Assembly (NCBI GenBank): GCA_963802745.1
Contig: CAWDKL010000048.1
Location: 186,001-250,000 of the forward strand
Direction: 5' to 3'
Source: JAJPKK01 sp963802745
Lineage (GTDB): Bacteria > Pseudomonadota > Alphaproteobacteria > Rhizobiales > Xanthobacteraceae
Length of the DNA stretch: 64,000 bases
In this document: positions 55,279 to 62,626 of the stretch, one piece after another
Layout: each line of letters starts with the position of its first letter
Numbering within the stretch: the first letter of the stretch is position 1
Program-made: the position numbers and the translations under genes
The notes under the pieces: generated by a model
Told to the model about the DNA's origin: nothing
The model's input: only the letters and a program-made list of their open reading frames with translations
The model's database searches: none

Positions 55279-56220
55279 TCACGCGAGGGGGGCGTCCGTG
55301 ATCGCGAGCGCCGCGGTTCCCCGCTTGACGCTGACGCTGGCGACGCCGAGCACCGTGCGCAGCTTGTCGGCGGGCATCAGCATGGGGCCGGCTGAGGGCG
55401 CCTTGCCGGGTTCGCCCTGCGGGAAGGCGGTCGACCGCGCCGTGTGGAACGCGATGTTGCCTTCGACCTTCTGAAAGATCTGGTGGATGTGGCCGTTGAG
55501 CACCGTCACCGAGCCAAACCGCTTCAGCAGCGCCAAGGCCTGCATGCCATCGTCCGTGCCCCAGCCCCATTCCCGATAGACCGTCCACAGCGGGATATGG
55601 GCAAAAACCACGATCGGCGTGGACGCCGTCTTCGCCTTGAGATCATCGGCGAGCCAGGCAAGCTGTTCGGCGCCGAGATTGCCCATGCCGCCGGCCTTGA
55701 GGTCGAACACGTTGACCAGGCCGACGAAATGCACGCCCTGATGATCGAAGGCGTACCAGCCCTTGCCCTTGGCCTTCTTGCCATAACGTTCCAGGTAGGC
55801 CTTGCCATTATCCTCGTCGATCACGTCGTGTTCGCCGGGGACATAATGAACATCGAGTTTCGCCGCACCGATGATCTTGTCGGCGTCGTCGAATTCCTTC
55901 GGTCTCGACAGATGGGAAATATCGCCGGTGTGAATCATGAAGGCCGGTTTTTGCGGGGCGGCTTTGACCTTGGCGATCGCTTCCTGAAGCGTTGCCGCCG
56001 GATTCGGATTGGCTGGCTTATCGAAGCCAAGATGGCTGTCCGAAATCTGCGCGAAAGTGAAGCCGGCAGCGGCCTGCGCGGAGGCGGGCGTTACGCCCAG
56101 GATTTGCGAGACTTTGGGCACGCCGCCCGCGAAAGTCCAAAGGAGGCCGGTCCCGGCCCATACCATGCATTCGAGGGCACCGCGTCGATCGATTGCGCGT
56201 TCGTCAAGTTTGTCGGCCAT
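55279..56220 (-). CDS. Tat-type exported metallophosphoesterase
   Basis: A 313-residue calcineurin-like phosphoesterase. ATG 56220 has CAGGAGAA upstream and is preferred over the open frame to 56412. The N-terminus AIDRRGALECMVWAGTGLLW looks like a Tat leader with cleavage near ASAQA. Metal motifs: FAQISDSHLGF (D-x-H), MIHTGDISHLS (GD), VHYVPGEHDVIDE (GEHD in place of GNHD), VVFAHIPLW (His) and VLNGHIHQIF (GHxH). It is the first gene of the run that continues with cupredoxin, ECF sigma and anti-sigma. Substrate unknown. Confidence 0.88.
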   Translation of the reverse strand: MADKLDERAIDRRGALECMVWAGTGLLWTFAGGVPKVSQILGVTPASAQAAAGFTFAQISDSHLGFDKPANPNPAATLQEAIAKVKAAPQKPAFMIHTGDISHLSRPKEFDDADKIIGAAKLDVHYVPGEHDVIDEDNGKAYLERYGKKAKGKGWYAFDHQGVHFVGLVNVFDLKAGGMGNLGAEQLAWLADDLKAKTASTPIVVFAHIPLWTVYREWGWGTDDGMQALALLKRFGSVTVLNGHIHQIFQKVEGNIAFHTARSTAFPQGEPGKAPSAGPMLMPADKLRTVLGVASVSVKRGTAALAITDAPLA

Positions 56221-56442
56221 GCTGTTCTCCTGTGCTGAGCGTCGGGGGTGACGCAGCAGGGAGATCGCGCGACCGGCCGATTTATTCCCGGAGCCGCGAA
56301 ATAATTTTGGACGTGCCACGCCGAGGCGGCGCACGCATCTGTGATCCCTATGACTCCTGGCGGCAACAGGCCGTGGATTGACTTGAGCATGGCGTTCTCG
56401 CATGAACGGCAAGGCTTGATGACAAAAATGAGCGGAGGAGCC

Positions 56443-57303
56443 ATGTCCAAATTCCCAATGATGTGCATCACCGCCGCAGTCCTATGTTCCGTGGCCGCGA
56501 TGTGGCCGGCGCTCGCCGCCGAGGAGACGCGGCACGAGGGGGCATCCATTCCAAACTTCGGCCCGGACCCCGAGACCGGATGGAACATCGATCGCCCGGC
56601 CGCCGACGACTTCCTGCCGCCGCCGAGCGGGCCCGGCCCGGTCACGTATGACAAGGCCCACCCTTACGTTCCCAATGGCCAGGGCCAGTCGACCTACCGG
56701 GTCGCCGACCTTACCAATCCGATCCTAAAACCCTGGGTGATCGCGCAGATGCGCAAGGCCAACGATGCGGTGCTGGCCGGGAAAATACCGTTCATCGCCC
56801 GCGAGCGATGCTGGCCCGCCGGCGTACCCAGCTTGGATATCTATAACCGCGGCCAGCCGGTGCATTTTATCCAAACGCCCAAAATGGTCGTCATCATTAA
56901 TGAGCTCTACCCACAAATCCGCCATGTCTATTTGGACGTGCCGCATTCGGAGCACGTCAAGCCGTCATGGTACGGCGAGTCGGTGGGGCATTACGAGGGC
57001 GACGAACTGGTGGTGGATACCATCGGGCTGAATGACCGCACCTTCGTCGACAATTATCGCACTCCGCATACCGAGCAGCTGCACGTGGTCGAGCGCTTCA
57101 AGATGGTCAACGGCGGCAAGACGCTGCAGGTGTTCGTCACGGTTGACGATCCGGGTGCGTTCAACATGCCGTGGTCGGCGATCCAGCATTGGCGGCGCGT
57201 CAACCGGGGCCCGCTGGAAGAAGACATTTGCGAGCCGAATAACGCGACGTATCACGGCTATGACGTGGCGCCGATCCCGCAGGCCGACAAGCCTGATTTC
57301 TGA
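56443..57303 (+). CDS. Secreted protein, distant relative of the 6.6-8.5 kb pair
   Basis: A 286-residue exported protein; ATG 56443 lies behind GGAGGAG, and further upstream starts are weaker. The signal peptide ends near PALAAEE. The middle has ERCWPAGVPSLDIYNRGQPV, IRHVYLDVPHSEHVKPSWYG, ESVGHYEGDELVVDTIGLND and VERFKMVNGGKTLQVFVTVD. The order of a CxPxGxP block, an R-I/V-x-D block, a G-x-S-x-G block with GD, and an ER block is the same as in the two proteins at 6642-8452. No family name is recalled and no catalytic residues are evident. It lies between two ECF modules. Confidence 0.65.
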   Translation: MSKFPMMCITAAVLCSVAAMWPALAAEETRHEGASIPNFGPDPETGWNIDRPAADDFLPPPSGPGPVTYDKAHPYVPNGQGQSTYRVADLTNPILKPWVIAQMRKANDAVLAGKIPFIARERCWPAGVPSLDIYNRGQPVHFIQTPKMVVIINELYPQIRHVYLDVPHSEHVKPSWYGESVGHYEGDELVVDTIGLNDRTFVDNYRTPHTEQLHVVERFKMVNGGKTLQVFVTVDDPGAFNMPWSAIQHWRRVNRGPLEEDICEPNNATYHGYDVAPIPQADKPDF

Positions 57304-57446
57304 CCGGACTCTGGAATTCCGGCGCCCACGATTTCATCACAATCTTCGCCGCTGTGCCGGGATTGCCCGCACGCGCGCCTTTAGGCGACCGCGTCGCGGG
57401 TCCTGCCTTTTGTATGCAGCCGATTGCACTCTTTGGACGTGGTTCG

Positions 57447-57475
57447 TTGACGCAAATCAAGGTGAGCACAATATG
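57447..57475 (+). promoter_or_regulatory. Sigma-70-like promoter
   Basis: TTGACG (57447-57452), a 17-base spacer and AATATG (57470-57475), 40 bases before the cytochrome start and upstream of its GGGAGGA. Spacing is ideal for the housekeeping sigma factor. Confidence 0.6.
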
Positions 57476-57515
57476 CCGGCATGATGATAGTTTGCCTTAA
57501 AGGGAGGACCGACAC

Positions 57516-58004
57516 GTGCGTAGGTGTTTTACGTCGAACCGATATCTGGCGGCACTCGCTTGCGCCGCGATTGCCTTCGCCGTTGCGTTCTCTCCAAGCG
57601 CGGTTGCGGAGGAGCCGGATCCGGCCCGGCCCACCTTGGCCGATCTCATGATGCTCACGCAGCTGCGGCACGATAAGCTCTGGTATGCGACACGGGTGGA
57701 GAATTGGCAGCTCGCGGCTTATGAATTCCATCAATTCGAAACGACGATCGATCGCATCGTCAAGCTCTATCCGATGGTCTCGTCAGTCGCACAGGCGAAC
57801 CTGATTCACGAGAAGACAGACCCGGCCATGGCCCAGTTGCGCAGCGCCATAACCGACAAGAACCGCTCGCGGTTTGAAGCTGCCTACGGGCAAATGACGA
57901 GCGCTTGCAACGAATGTCATCTGGCGGCTGGCGTAAGCTTCATCAGGGTGCAGGTTCCGACCCGATCTCCGTTCAGCAACCAAAACTTCGAACCGGCGCG
58001 ATGA
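57516..58004 (+). CDS. Exported c-type cytochrome-like protein (CxxCH near the C-terminus)
   Basis: A 162-residue exported protein from GTG 57516, with GGGAGGA upstream. Signal peptide AALACAAIAFAVAFSPSAVA. The body is helical (LADLMMLTQLRHDKLWYATR, NWQLAAYEFHQFETTIDRIV), with one haem attachment site CNECHLAAG at about 132-140 and a typical end, FIRVQVPTRSPFSNQNF. The layout, a four-helix bundle with the CxxCH near the end, resembles cytochrome c'-like proteins. The ECF sigma gene follows 139 bp downstream on the same strand. Confidence 0.8.
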   Translation: MRRCFTSNRYLAALACAAIAFAVAFSPSAVAEEPDPARPTLADLMMLTQLRHDKLWYATRVENWQLAAYEFHQFETTIDRIVKLYPMVSSVAQANLIHEKTDPAMAQLRSAITDKNRSRFEAAYGQMTSACNECHLAAGVSFIRVQVPTRSPFSNQNFEPAR

Positions 58005-58142
58005 TCGAGCGAGACATATCGGCGGCGTCCTGCTACGCAGCGAATATGCGAGAAGGGCATCTCAGACACAGTTTCACGGTATTGAAGTAGTCTCCGGTCT
58101 TCATCCAGCTCGATTGCCAATACGGAAAATGCGCGACGCTTG

Positions 58143-58712
58143 ATGACGAAGGCTGTTCCTGACGACCATCTCCGTTCGACTTTGATGGCCGCCGCTCAAG
58201 CGGGCGACAGTGCTGCCTACCGAACGTTGCTGCGTGACTGCATACCGGTGATTAAGAGCGTCGCGCGACGGCGCGGGGTGGAAGCCGACCGGGTCAACGA
58301 CGTGGTGCAGGACGTGCTGCTGACCGTTCATCGGGCACGACATACCTACGACCCCAGCCGATCGTTTACAGCGTGGCTGTGCGTCATCGCAGACCGCAGA
58401 GCGATCGATCTGCTCCGCCGCGTCCGCCGGCAGGATAGGCGCGAGGTCCACGCGCCGCTTGTGTTTGCAAGCCGTGCCGATAAATCGGCCGATCCGACCC
58501 AGGGACTCGCTCACGCCGACCTGACCGGTACCGTCAGGCTCGCGCTGGCCCGCTTGCCGGCGCGCCAACGCGAAGCGGTGCAGCATTTCGTACTCGATGA
58601 GCGCTCGCTTGCCGAAATCTCCAATCTGACCCGGCGCACCAAGGGCTCGCTCAAAGTCAATCTGCACCGCGCGCTGAAGGCGCTTCGCGGTAGGATGGAA
58701 TTCAGTGAATAA
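58143..58712 (+). CDS. ECF RNA polymerase sigma factor (NrsF-controlled type)
   Basis: A second ECF sigma factor, 189 residues from ATG 58143 (a TTG directly before it is also in frame). Region 2: LLRDCIPVIKSVARRRGVEA, DRVNDVVQDVLLTVHRARHT and SFTAWLCVIADRRAIDLLRR. Region 4: LARLPARQREAVQHFVLDER, SLAEISNLTRRTKGSLKVNL. Its 3' end overlaps the anti-sigma reading frame by 8 bp if GTG 58705 is used. Such sigma factors with NrsF partners respond to heavy metals or oxidative stress. Confidence 0.9.
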   Translation: MTKAVPDDHLRSTLMAAAQAGDSAAYRTLLRDCIPVIKSVARRRGVEADRVNDVVQDVLLTVHRARHTYDPSRSFTAWLCVIADRRAIDLLRRVRRQDRREVHAPLVFASRADKSADPTQGLAHADLTGTVRLALARLPARQREAVQHFVLDERSLAEISNLTRRTKGSLKVNLHRALKALRGRMEFSE

Positions 58713-59397
58713 GGCCATGACAGTGTCTTCGAACGCCGGCTCCGCGCACGAACTTCTGATCCGCGACTTGGCCACCGATCTGGCGCCGGTGCGGCAACTG
58801 CGACCGCCGAGCGTGCGGGCGCTGGCGTGGCTCGCAATCGTGGCAGCGGCCGCCGCTATCCTCGCCATGGTTGCCGATCTCTCGGCTATTGAGCGCCGTC
58901 TCGCCGCCGCGCCTGATTTATGGCTCGCGGTGACCGGTTCGGCTCTGACCGCGGTTCTCGCGGCCTTTGCAGCGTTCCAACTCTGTCTGCCGGATGCGCG
59001 CGGGGCATGGGCTTTTTTGCCGCTACCGGCGGCACTGCTGTGGATATTGGCGAGCGGCCTCGGCTGCCTGCGCCCATGGTTCGCGCCCGGGACCCATGTG
59101 GCCGATCTGCGTGAGGCGAGCGATTGTTTCTTCGTCATCGTCGGATTGTCGGTGCCGCTGTCGGCGTCGCTCATCATCATGCTGCGGCGCGGCTGCCCGC
59201 TGCAGCCGGGATTGGCCACCGCGACCGCCGGGATCGCCGCCGCCGCTGCGGCTGCGACGCTGCTCAACTTTTGCCATCCCTTCGACGCGGCGGCAACCGA
59301 CCTCGTGGTACATGTGCTGGCGGTGAGCCTCGTCATCGCGGGAAATTGGACTCTTCGCCGCTGCCTACTCGCGACAAAATCTCGCGCGGCGATGTAA
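58705..59397 (+). CDS. NrsF/DUF1109-family anti-sigma factor
   Basis: A 230-residue polytopic membrane protein of the DUF1109/NrsF family, which holds its cognate ECF sigma factor at the membrane. A cytoplasmic start (HELLIRDLATDLAPVRQLRP) is followed by six hydrophobic helices, among them LAWLAIVAAAAAILAMVADL, FFVIVGLSVPLSASLIIMLR and LVVHVLAVSLVIAGNW. The cysteine in FNFCHPFDAAATD-like context (LLNFCHPFDA) and the pair near GLGCLRPWF may act in signal sensing, as proposed for NrsF. GTG 58705 overlaps the sigma gene; ATG 58717 is the alternative. Confidence 0.88.
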   Translation: MNKAMTVSSNAGSAHELLIRDLATDLAPVRQLRPPSVRALAWLAIVAAAAAILAMVADLSAIERRLAAAPDLWLAVTGSALTAVLAAFAAFQLCLPDARGAWAFLPLPAALLWILASGLGCLRPWFAPGTHVADLREASDCFFVIVGLSVPLSASLIIMLRRGCPLQPGLATATAGIAAAAAAATLLNFCHPFDAAATDLVVHVLAVSLVIAGNWTLRRCLLATKSRAAM

Positions 59398-59477
59398 CCG
59401 GCGCGCTGGCTTGCTCGAAGTGGGGGCGATGGGATGAACCCGTCAGCATCGTCAAACGCCCCCAGGAGGGTAACACC

Positions 59478-60569
59478 ATGTCTTATTTCCGCATCGCCAT
59501 CACGTCATCCGCAGCGATCCTATCGCTCGCCGGTGTCGCCGCGGCGGAGAGCCCGGCGCCAAACTCGCCTGGGGCGGTATACGTCCTGTCGAACCAGTCG
59601 ATCGCAAATTCCGTGTTGGTGTACAGCCGAGATGCGAACGGAAACCTGACCTATTCGGGCAGCTTTCCGACCGGCGGAACCGGTGCCGGAACCGGCGCCG
59701 ACCCGTTGGGCTCACAGGGTTCGCTCACGCTCGGGTCCGGACTCCTGTTCGCCGTCAATGCCGGCAGCAATGACGTTTCGATGTTCGCCGTAAGGGGCAC
59801 CGAGTTGGTCCTGCTGGACCGGGAGCCTTCCGGCGGCAAGATGCCGGTGAGTGTCGCGGTCAACGGGTTTTACGTCTATGTGGTCAACGCCGCCGGCACG
59901 CCGAACATCAGCGGTTTCGTCATCAATCCGGTCGGCGGGCGCCTGGTGCCGCTTCCGAATTCGCAACGTCCGCTTGCCGGCGGCACGCTGGCCGGGCCGG
60001 CGGATATCAGCTTCGACGCCGACGGCAGCGTCCTGCTGGTCAGCGAAAAGGGAACCAAGCTCATCGACACCTACCGGGTCGATGTCCGCGGATATGCCTC
60101 GGGACCGATCGCGAACGCCTCCAGCGGCATCACGCCATTCGGCTTTTCCGTCACCAACCGCGGCTACGCGATCGTTGCCGAAGCGGGTTCGGGTGCGACG
60201 TCTTCCTATGAAATCGAACGAAACGCCAAACTGGACCTGGTTAGCGGTTCGGTAGCGCTTGGCCAGACGGCGCCATGCTGGCTGGTGACGACCCCCGATG
60301 GCCGCTACGCCTACACGGCGAACGCCGGCAGCGGGACGATCAGCAGCCTTGGCATCGCGCCAAACGGCGTGCCGAGCCTGATGAACGCGGCGGCTGCCAC
60401 TCTTGCTGCTCCGCTCGACCTCGCCATCACCGGGAATAGTAGGTTCCTGTATGTCCGCGAAGGAACCAAAGCGATCAGCGGCTTTAAGGTCGCGCCGGAC
60501 GGAAGCCTCACCGCGGTCGGTTCCTGGACCGGTCTTCCCGCCGGTGCGCAAGGAATCGCGGCGCGCTAG
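59478..60569 (+). CDS. Secreted lactonase-type seven-bladed beta-propeller (YncE/6-phosphogluconolactonase-like)
   Basis: A 363-residue exported propeller from ATG 59478, behind CAGGAGGG; signal peptide ITSSAAILSLAGVAAAESPA. The repeats have the lactonase_7 rhythm: GAVYVLSNQSIANSVLVYSR, GLLFAVNAGSNDVSMFAVRG, FYVYVVNAAGTPNISGFVIN, GRYAYTANAGSGTISSLGIA and RFLYVREGTKAISGFKVAPD. The family includes cytosolic 6-phosphogluconolactonase, but exported ones are usually binding propellers of unknown role. It follows the ECF/NrsF pair by 80 bp on the same strand and may be a target of that sigma factor. Confidence 0.85.
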   Translation: MSYFRIAITSSAAILSLAGVAAAESPAPNSPGAVYVLSNQSIANSVLVYSRDANGNLTYSGSFPTGGTGAGTGADPLGSQGSLTLGSGLLFAVNAGSNDVSMFAVRGTELVLLDREPSGGKMPVSVAVNGFYVYVVNAAGTPNISGFVINPVGGRLVPLPNSQRPLAGGTLAGPADISFDADGSVLLVSEKGTKLIDTYRVDVRGYASGPIANASSGITPFGFSVTNRGYAIVAEAGSGATSSYEIERNAKLDLVSGSVALGQTAPCWLVTTPDGRYAYTANAGSGTISSLGIAPNGVPSLMNAAAATLAAPLDLAITGNSRFLYVREGTKAISGFKVAPDGSLTAVGSWTGLPAGAQGIAAR

Positions 60570-60578
60570 CGCAAAGCT

Positions 60579-60606
60579 AGGCACCTGTTTGGCCAAACAG
60601 GTGCCT
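60579..60606. repeat. 28-bp perfect palindrome behind the propeller gene
   Basis: Each half is AGGCACCTGTTTGG and its complement with no spacer, starting 9 bases after the stop codon at 60569. It can fold to a 12-bp stem with a GGCC loop. There is no T-tract, so it is either a Rho-assisted terminator or a dyad binding site. Confidence 0.65.
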
Positions 60607-60702
60607 GTCGGCGGACTTGACGCAGTGCTGCAATGCGCAAGCCGCCGTGGCCTGCTGGAAGCCTGTTGGAGGCAATAAAACCTCCGCATGTTTCGGGGTT
60701 AT

Positions 60703-62280
60703 TCAATACCCCAGGGCGCAGCCGTCCTTGCGCCCGTCGGATGCCCCGATCAGCACACCGCGCTGCCAGTCGATCGCAATTGCCTGGCCGCCGCCCCACG
60801 GCCGCTCCCGCACCCTCACGGTATGGCCGCGCGCGCGGAGGCCCGCGATCGTCTCGGCCGGTATCCCGCGCTCCACGACGGTCTCCTCGCCCTCGTAAAA
60901 TACCCGCGGCGAATCGATCGCGGACTGCAGGTCCATACCGTAGTCGAGGAGATTGCTGACCACATGGGCATGGCCCATGGGTTGATAGTCCGCGCCCATC
61001 ACGCCGAAGGCCAGATCGCAGCGGCCGTCGCGCATTCCCAGCGCCGGAATGATCGTATTCATCGGGCGCTTGGATGGGCCGATGACGTTGGGATGATCCG
61101 GATCGGTCACAAAGCAGGCACCACGGCTGTGCAGCATGATGCCGGTCTTTTCGGTCGCAATCCGAGAGCCAAATTCGCTGTACAGCGAGTTGATGAACGA
61201 TACCGCCATGCGGTCGCGATCCACCACCGTAAGATAGACCGTATCGCTTCCCGGTTTCGGCGCACTGGGGAGCTTCACGCGCCGGCCGCGATCGATCTTG
61301 CGGGCAAGTTCGCCGGCAAAGCCCTTGTCGATGAGCGACGCCGTTGACACTCGCATGAAGGCGGGGTCGGCCACATGGGTATCGCGAACCGCGAACGCCA
61401 TCCGGGCCGCTTCGAGCGCGAGATGCAGCCGCTCCGGTCCGTCGGGATCGAGCGCGGACAGATCGAAATGCTCGAGGATGTTGAGGAGTACGAGCGCCAC
61501 CAGCCCCTGTCCGTTCGGCGGCAGTTCCACCACATCGAGCCCGCGATAATTCGATGCGATCGGGGTGACCGTTTCGCCGCGGTGCTTTGCGAAATCCTCG
61601 CGCGTCAGCCAGGATCCACGCGGCGAAAGCGTTGCCACGATATCGGCTGCGGCATCCTGGTAAAACGCCTCGGGTCCTCGCGCCGCGATCGCTTTCAAGG
61701 TTTCGGCCAGCGCCGGAAACCGCATGACATCGCCGGCTGCCGGTGCGCGGCCGTGGGGCAGATAATGCCGCGATGCTCCGGGATCGGCGCGCAATGCCGG
61801 CTCCACAAACGTCCAATCATAGGCGACGCGCGGCGCCACCGGAAACCCCTGCTCGGCATAGCGGATCGCCGGGGCCAGGGCATGATCGAGCCCGAACCGG
61901 CCGTGGGCCTGCAGCACCGCCTCCCACGCTTCGATCGCGCCCGGAACCGTGACGCAATGGGGCGAGTTGAGGCCGATGCTGCGGACGCCCTGCTCCCACA
62001 GCATATCGGCGCGCGCGGCCGCGGCGGCGCGGCCGGAGCCATTATAGCCCCAGACCGGCACGCCAGGTTTGGCGACGAGGCAAAAACAATCGCCGCCGAT
62101 GCCGGTCATATGCGGCTCGACGACGGCAAGAACAGCAGCCGCCGTCACGGCCGCATCTGCCGCCGTGCCACCCGCCTTCAGCGTGGCGATGGCCGCCTCG
62201 CTTGCAAGCGGGTGCGATGTCGCCGCCACACCCTCGCAGGCAAATACCGGCGAACGGCCGGGACAATGGAAATTTCGCAT
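60703..62280 (-). CDS. ggt: Gamma-glutamyltransferase family protein
   Basis: A 525-residue Ntn-hydrolase that splits into two chains and transfers or hydrolyses gamma-glutamyl groups (glutathione breakdown). The N-terminal chain starts FACEGVAATSHPLASEAAIA with TGIGGDCFCLV. The autocatalytic threonine is in KPGSDTVYLTVVDRDRM (Thr of DTVYLT), followed by SFINSLYSEFGSRI and PNVIGPSKRPMNTIIPALGM. No signal peptide is visible, so a cytoplasmic member or a GGT-like acylase is possible. It ends 9 codons after WQRGVLIGASDGRKDG, the usual family end. ATG 62280. Intact. Confidence 0.92.
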   Translation of the reverse strand: MRNFHCPGRSPVFACEGVAATSHPLASEAAIATLKAGGTAADAAVTAAAVLAVVEPHMTGIGGDCFCLVAKPGVPVWGYNGSGRAAAAARADMLWEQGVRSIGLNSPHCVTVPGAIEAWEAVLQAHGRFGLDHALAPAIRYAEQGFPVAPRVAYDWTFVEPALRADPGASRHYLPHGRAPAAGDVMRFPALAETLKAIAARGPEAFYQDAAADIVATLSPRGSWLTREDFAKHRGETVTPIASNYRGLDVVELPPNGQGLVALVLLNILEHFDLSALDPDGPERLHLALEAARMAFAVRDTHVADPAFMRVSTASLIDKGFAGELARKIDRGRRVKLPSAPKPGSDTVYLTVVDRDRMAVSFINSLYSEFGSRIATEKTGIMLHSRGACFVTDPDHPNVIGPSKRPMNTIIPALGMRDGRCDLAFGVMGADYQPMGHAHVVSNLLDYGMDLQSAIDSPRVFYEGEETVVERGIPAETIAGLRARGHTVRVRERPWGGGQAIAIDWQRGVLIGASDGRKDGCALGY

Positions 62281-62346
62281 ACTTACACGGACCGACGCGC
62301 TGGCAAATACAGTCCCACAGCTTTGGGCTCTCGGTCCGCCTGGAGG

Positions 62347-62532
62347 TTAGACCTCTGTTTTCGACTTCAAGACCTGGCGGCCGCGATACATGCCGGTCTT
62401 CAAATCGATGTGGTGGGGACGGCGTAATTCCCCGGAATCCTTGTCTTCCACATAGGTCGGCGCCTTCAGCGCGTCGGCCGAGCGACGCATGCCGCGCCGC
62501 GACGGTGATGTCTTTCTCTTTGGCACAGCCAT
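62347..62532 (-). CDS. rpmF: 50S ribosomal protein L32
   Basis: A 61-residue ribosomal protein of the large subunit. MAVPKRKTSPSRRGMRRSAD is the universal L32 start; the end has GELRRPHHIDLKTGMYRGRQ. It is the alphaproteobacterial form without the zinc-binding cysteines. GGAGACTT lies upstream of ATG 62532. In this group rpmF often precedes plsX; here it is followed by the gamma-glutamyltransferase gene 66 bp downstream on the same strand. Confidence 0.96.
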   Translation of the reverse strand: MAVPKRKTSPSRRGMRRSADALKAPTYVEDKDSGELRRPHHIDLKTGMYRGRQVLKSKTEV

Positions 62533-62626
62533 GAGTTAAGTCTCCTGGAATTCGATATGGGTGGCAGCCTGCGCCACCGGGGTTATCGGCGGAAGCCGCG
62601 CTTATAGGGGAGGCGGCGGCTTGTGG

